Origin: Cardinalis cardinalis
Lineage: Eukaryota; Chordata; Aves; Passeriformes; Cardinalidae
Reading direction: 5' to 3'
Length of the DNA: 64,000 nucleotides
Assembly: GCA_014549065.1 (NCBI GenBank)
Contig: JACDOX010000007.1
Span: forward strand, 10,027,648 to 10,091,647
In this document: positions 61,567 to 64,000 of the stretch, piece after piece
How the letters are laid out: each line of letters starts with the position of its first letter
Numbering within the stretch: the stretch's first letter is position 1
Translations under genes and position numbers: made by a program
Notes under the pieces: generated by a model
What the model was told of the DNA's origin: nothing
Seen by the model: only the letters and a program-made list of their open reading frames with translations
Database searches by the model: none

Positions 61567-63094
61567 ACAACCAGTAAGTACAGCAGCACTACTTTTGGAC
61601 TGTTTGGTCTGTTTGGGGTTTGGAAGCTTCTGCAATTGATACCTCAAGAGGAATCTTAGTCAATATATGTTCCTATCCAGATCACTGGCTCTTTGGGGCT
61701 GGTGGTAGCAAGCCTTGGCTGTCTTCTCCCAAATAGCTGAGTGTAGGTAAACCTGATCCAGGTAGGCATTGCCTAGATGTTGCTTGTTATGCCTTCAGAC
61801 TGAAAATTTGTGCCTGTTTGCTTCTTGTCCCTGAATCCTGCAGTGTTGATTTAATCTCCTGGTATTTGAGTGTTGGCTACTCCTTTGCCTTTTTTTTATT
61901 GTTTCATGTAGTTCCTACTATTAACACTCCACACTGACAGTCCAGCCAGCCTTCTTATTGTCATAGAGACCAGTGTCTCTGCAAGAGTGTCAGGATCTTG
62001 GCATGCAACTCTGAGGTTTACCCTTTTCAAAGGTAGTGGAATTGAAAAAAAATTAATTAAAAAGAAAAAAATACTAAAAATAATTACAACATAGTAGAAG
62101 CCTGTGCTTTGCTGCACATGATAGTGAAACTTCCTCATCTGGCCGATCATGATATTTATGAAACATATAAAGAATATTTTCAAAAATAACACCAATTTAA
62201 TGATGTACAATGTTTCCTCCCCTCTTTGGAGTCCAAACCTAATGTGGAGTTGTTGACTCACTGGGAGAAAGATCACGTATTGAGAAATTTTCAAACAGAC
62301 AAGCCATTCCTTATGGGTTGACAATTATCTAAAGTGCTAGAGAAAAAAAAGAAGTGACCAGCCCTGAAATAATTAAATCAGTTAGGTGCTCAATATGTCA
62401 GCAAATGATAAGAAAGGTGATCCACGGAGACTTTGTAAACATTTTGTAAAGAAAGAAATGCAATGACACAAAAATGGGAAATGATAACAGCAATGAAAAT
62501 ATCCAGGTGGCTCATCTAAAAATGATATGTTTGCAGTCGGCTTTTATGTGTAGCAAACCTTAACTGAAGGAAAAATAATCCAAGCTAGGTATTCTGAGGA
62601 ATAAAAGCAGCAAATGGGCCATGACTGCAAAGAAAACAAAACTAAACAAGTAAGTTCACCTGCAGAATAAAGAGCCATAATTGGTGTTTAATGCATTCTG
62701 CACTCTGAGATTGATGCTGGTTGTGATAAACAGAGGAAGGAATACATATTTCAGAAAACAAAAGGATGGGCTGAAAAAGGGTAGATAGAGAGAGGGAGAC
62801 AGGCACATACATACATGCATAGATATTTACTTATATGCAGATATAGATGCATACATAAATACAGTCAGACACGTGTGTACATGCAGATACATCTAGCTGG
62901 ATTTCTTCATGAGACTCTGCTGCAGTGCTGTGTCAGTGATCTGTACTGTGGCGATGAGGTCATTCTGAGATATGTATGTGTACTGAGAAGCACAAGACTC
63001 CCCATGTGATTAGCTTGTAAGTATCCATACCCTTGCTTTAGAAAACAATGCTTTGTAGGCTTTTCTCATTACTCAAAAGTTTATGAAGCAGAGC
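61567..63094. other. Unique DNA, no gene seen
   Basis: No exon was recognised. It contains the simple repeat at 62795-62885. The 142-residue minus-strand open frame at 61896-62324 has no family features. Confidence 0.45.
62795..62885. repeat. Degenerate ATAC/ATAG-type tetranucleotide repeat
   Basis: Words such as ACATACATACATGCATAGATA and GATGCATACATAAATAC alternate over about 90 bp, an aged microsatellite. Confidence 0.75.
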
Positions 63095-63260
63095 TGTGCT
63101 GATTCAGACCAGAGTGCTGTCCCAGCAGTGGACATTGGTTGATTCCTAGGGCAAAGAACAGGACAAGCACATGACATTTACCCTCCTACACTCCCAGCAG
63201 TCAGCTACTTGCAGCTCTGAAGATTTCATAAGCTTAGTAGCCTTCAGTGGAGTTTTATTC
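63095..63260. mobile_element. Possible ancient CR1-L-type interspersed repeat
   Basis: The order 'GCTGATTCAGACCAGAGTGCTGTCC', 'CAGCAGTGGACATTGG', 'GGGCAAAGAACAGGACAAGCACATGACA', 'CTCCCAGCAGTCAGC' follows an old amniote repeat (GGTCAGACCAAAGGTCC...AACAGGGCAAGCACA type) that I recall from bird and turtle genomes as a CR1-related family. Orientation and exact subfamily are not certain. Confidence 0.45.
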
Positions 63261-63452
63261 CAAATACTCATATAGCTTCTGCTTATATCCATATAAATTT
63301 TTTGGCATCCAAAATGGATTGGTCTTTTAGAAACAGTTTGAATGCTCTGATGCATTTTGTGGGAAGAGCTATCTCCTTTGGTTTGCTTACATCAAGCTTG
63401 CATCAGCCTTGTTTCATGACACCAGCAATACACAATAATATTATTAATGTGT

Positions 63453-63530
63453 CTGTATATATATATTACATATATGTATGTATATATATATAAACATAAA
63501 AATAAAAATTATTTATTCATTTATTTATTT
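63453..63530. repeat. TA-rich and TTTA-type simple repeat
   Basis: TATATATATATTACATATATGTATG is followed by TATATATATATA and TTATTCATTTATTTATTT, 36 bp before the adjacent LTR. Confidence 0.85.
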
Positions 63531-63565
63531 GCAATAGCTTTATGTTTCCATTAGAAGCCTGAACT

Positions 63566-63947
63566 TGTAGCTATATTTTCTGAAAAATCTTTTATTTAAA
63601 ATTTTTTCTCTTGAGAAGCTGAGACGCTTCAAGAACAAAATGTAAACAATGGTTATCTACTGCTGTAGAATGCAACAGGTGGATCTGTGATTGGCCCATG
63701 TTAGTTGTTTCTAATTAATGGCCAATCACAGTCAGCTGGCTCAGACTCTCTGTCCGAGACACAAGCTTTTGTTATCATTCCTTCTTTTTCTATTCTTAGC
63801 TAGCCTTCTGATGAAATCCTTTTTTCTATTCTTTTAGTATAGCTTTAATATAATATATATCATAAAATAATAAATCAAGCTTTCTGAATTATAGAGTCAG
63901 ATCCTCATGTCTCCCCTCATCCTAAGACCCCTGTGAACACGGTCACA
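63566..63947 (+). mobile_element. Solo LTR, songbird-type ERV family, perfect 6-bp target duplication
   Basis: Starts TGTAGCTATATTTTC and ends CACGGTCACA. It is flanked by identical TGAACT at 63560-63565 and 63948-63953, a 6-bp duplication typical of class II (ERVK-like) integrases. It contains a perfect 12-bp inverted repeat with facing CCAAT boxes (63685-63696 and 63720-63731), a 'CTTTTAGTATAGCTTTAATATAATATA' segment, and AATAAA at 63869-63874 followed by the GAGTCAGATCCTC block. It is the same family as 52289-52686 (opposite orientation) and more distantly 35943-36337. No viral genes adjoin. Confidence 0.93.
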
Positions 63948-64000
63948 TGAACTGAGTGAAATTCTCAGGAGGAAGAGGAGTTTGGTACAGTGTTGTGGAG

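Noticed and set aside
61896..62324. 142-residue minus-strand open frame
   Set aside because: Hydrophobic and lysine-rich runs come from AT-rich sequence. No domain was recognised.
1..64000. CRISPR arrays, tRNA or rRNA genes, bacterial-type operons
   Set aside because: No regularly spaced repeats, no cloverleaf with intact A and B boxes, and no dense coding were seen. The sequence is vertebrate in character.

Overview
The window looks like 64 kb of bird nuclear DNA, most likely from a songbird. I found no protein-coding exon, tRNA or rRNA that I can defend. The main evidence for a bird is repeat content. CR1 LINE copies occur on both strands, several with the typical 3' tail of repeated ATTCTATG or ATTCTGTG words. 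There are also long-terminal-repeat (LTR) families of the kind common in songbird genomes. The family assignments rest on recognising consensus patterns, not on a database search.

Layout. Bases 1-12,100 are mostly AT-rich unique sequence holding three CR1 fragments, one solo LTR with a perfect 5-bp target-site duplication (7010-7565), and a perfect 22-bp-arm hairpin (619-666). Around 12.1-13.7 kb, A/C-rich low-complexity blocks run into a CpG island that is interrupted by a 283-base assembly gap (12998-13280). This is the only promoter-like landmark. A consensus splice donor on the minus strand (exon edge at 12668) suggests, weakly, a minus-strand first exon. From 13.7 to 32.7 kb lie five CR1 pieces, including an unusual copy at 18.8-20.3 kb in which ORF1 is joined directly to the 3' end without ORF2, and one LTR-like repeat (22.4 kb). 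From 32.7 to 37.0 kb there is a repeat cluster: a minus-strand LTR (32734-33607), a CR1, a plus-strand LTR (35943-36337) and an old tRNA-derived SINE remnant. From 37 to 52 kb is mostly unique DNA with one ancient CR1 ORF2 remnant (about 42.3-43.0 kb) that keeps a decayed reverse-transcriptase motif. From 52 to 64 kb there are four more LTRs, one CR1 tail, one probable ancient CR1-L-type fragment and simple repeats.

All seven LTRs appear to be solo: none is attached to recognisable gag, pol or env sequence, and five carry matching or near-matching flanking target duplications. One copy (52289-52686) is flanked by an 11-bp duplication, which is longer than usual for a retroviral insertion. Two copies of the same family carry an inverted pair of CCAAT boxes in which one base pair differs in a compensating way.

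The window therefore reads as an intergenic or long-intron stretch next to one CpG-island promoter. No new multi-gene system is visible. The points most worth checking are the perfect hairpin with forkhead-type motifs, the ORF2-less CR1, the long target duplication, and the gene that owns the gapped CpG island.
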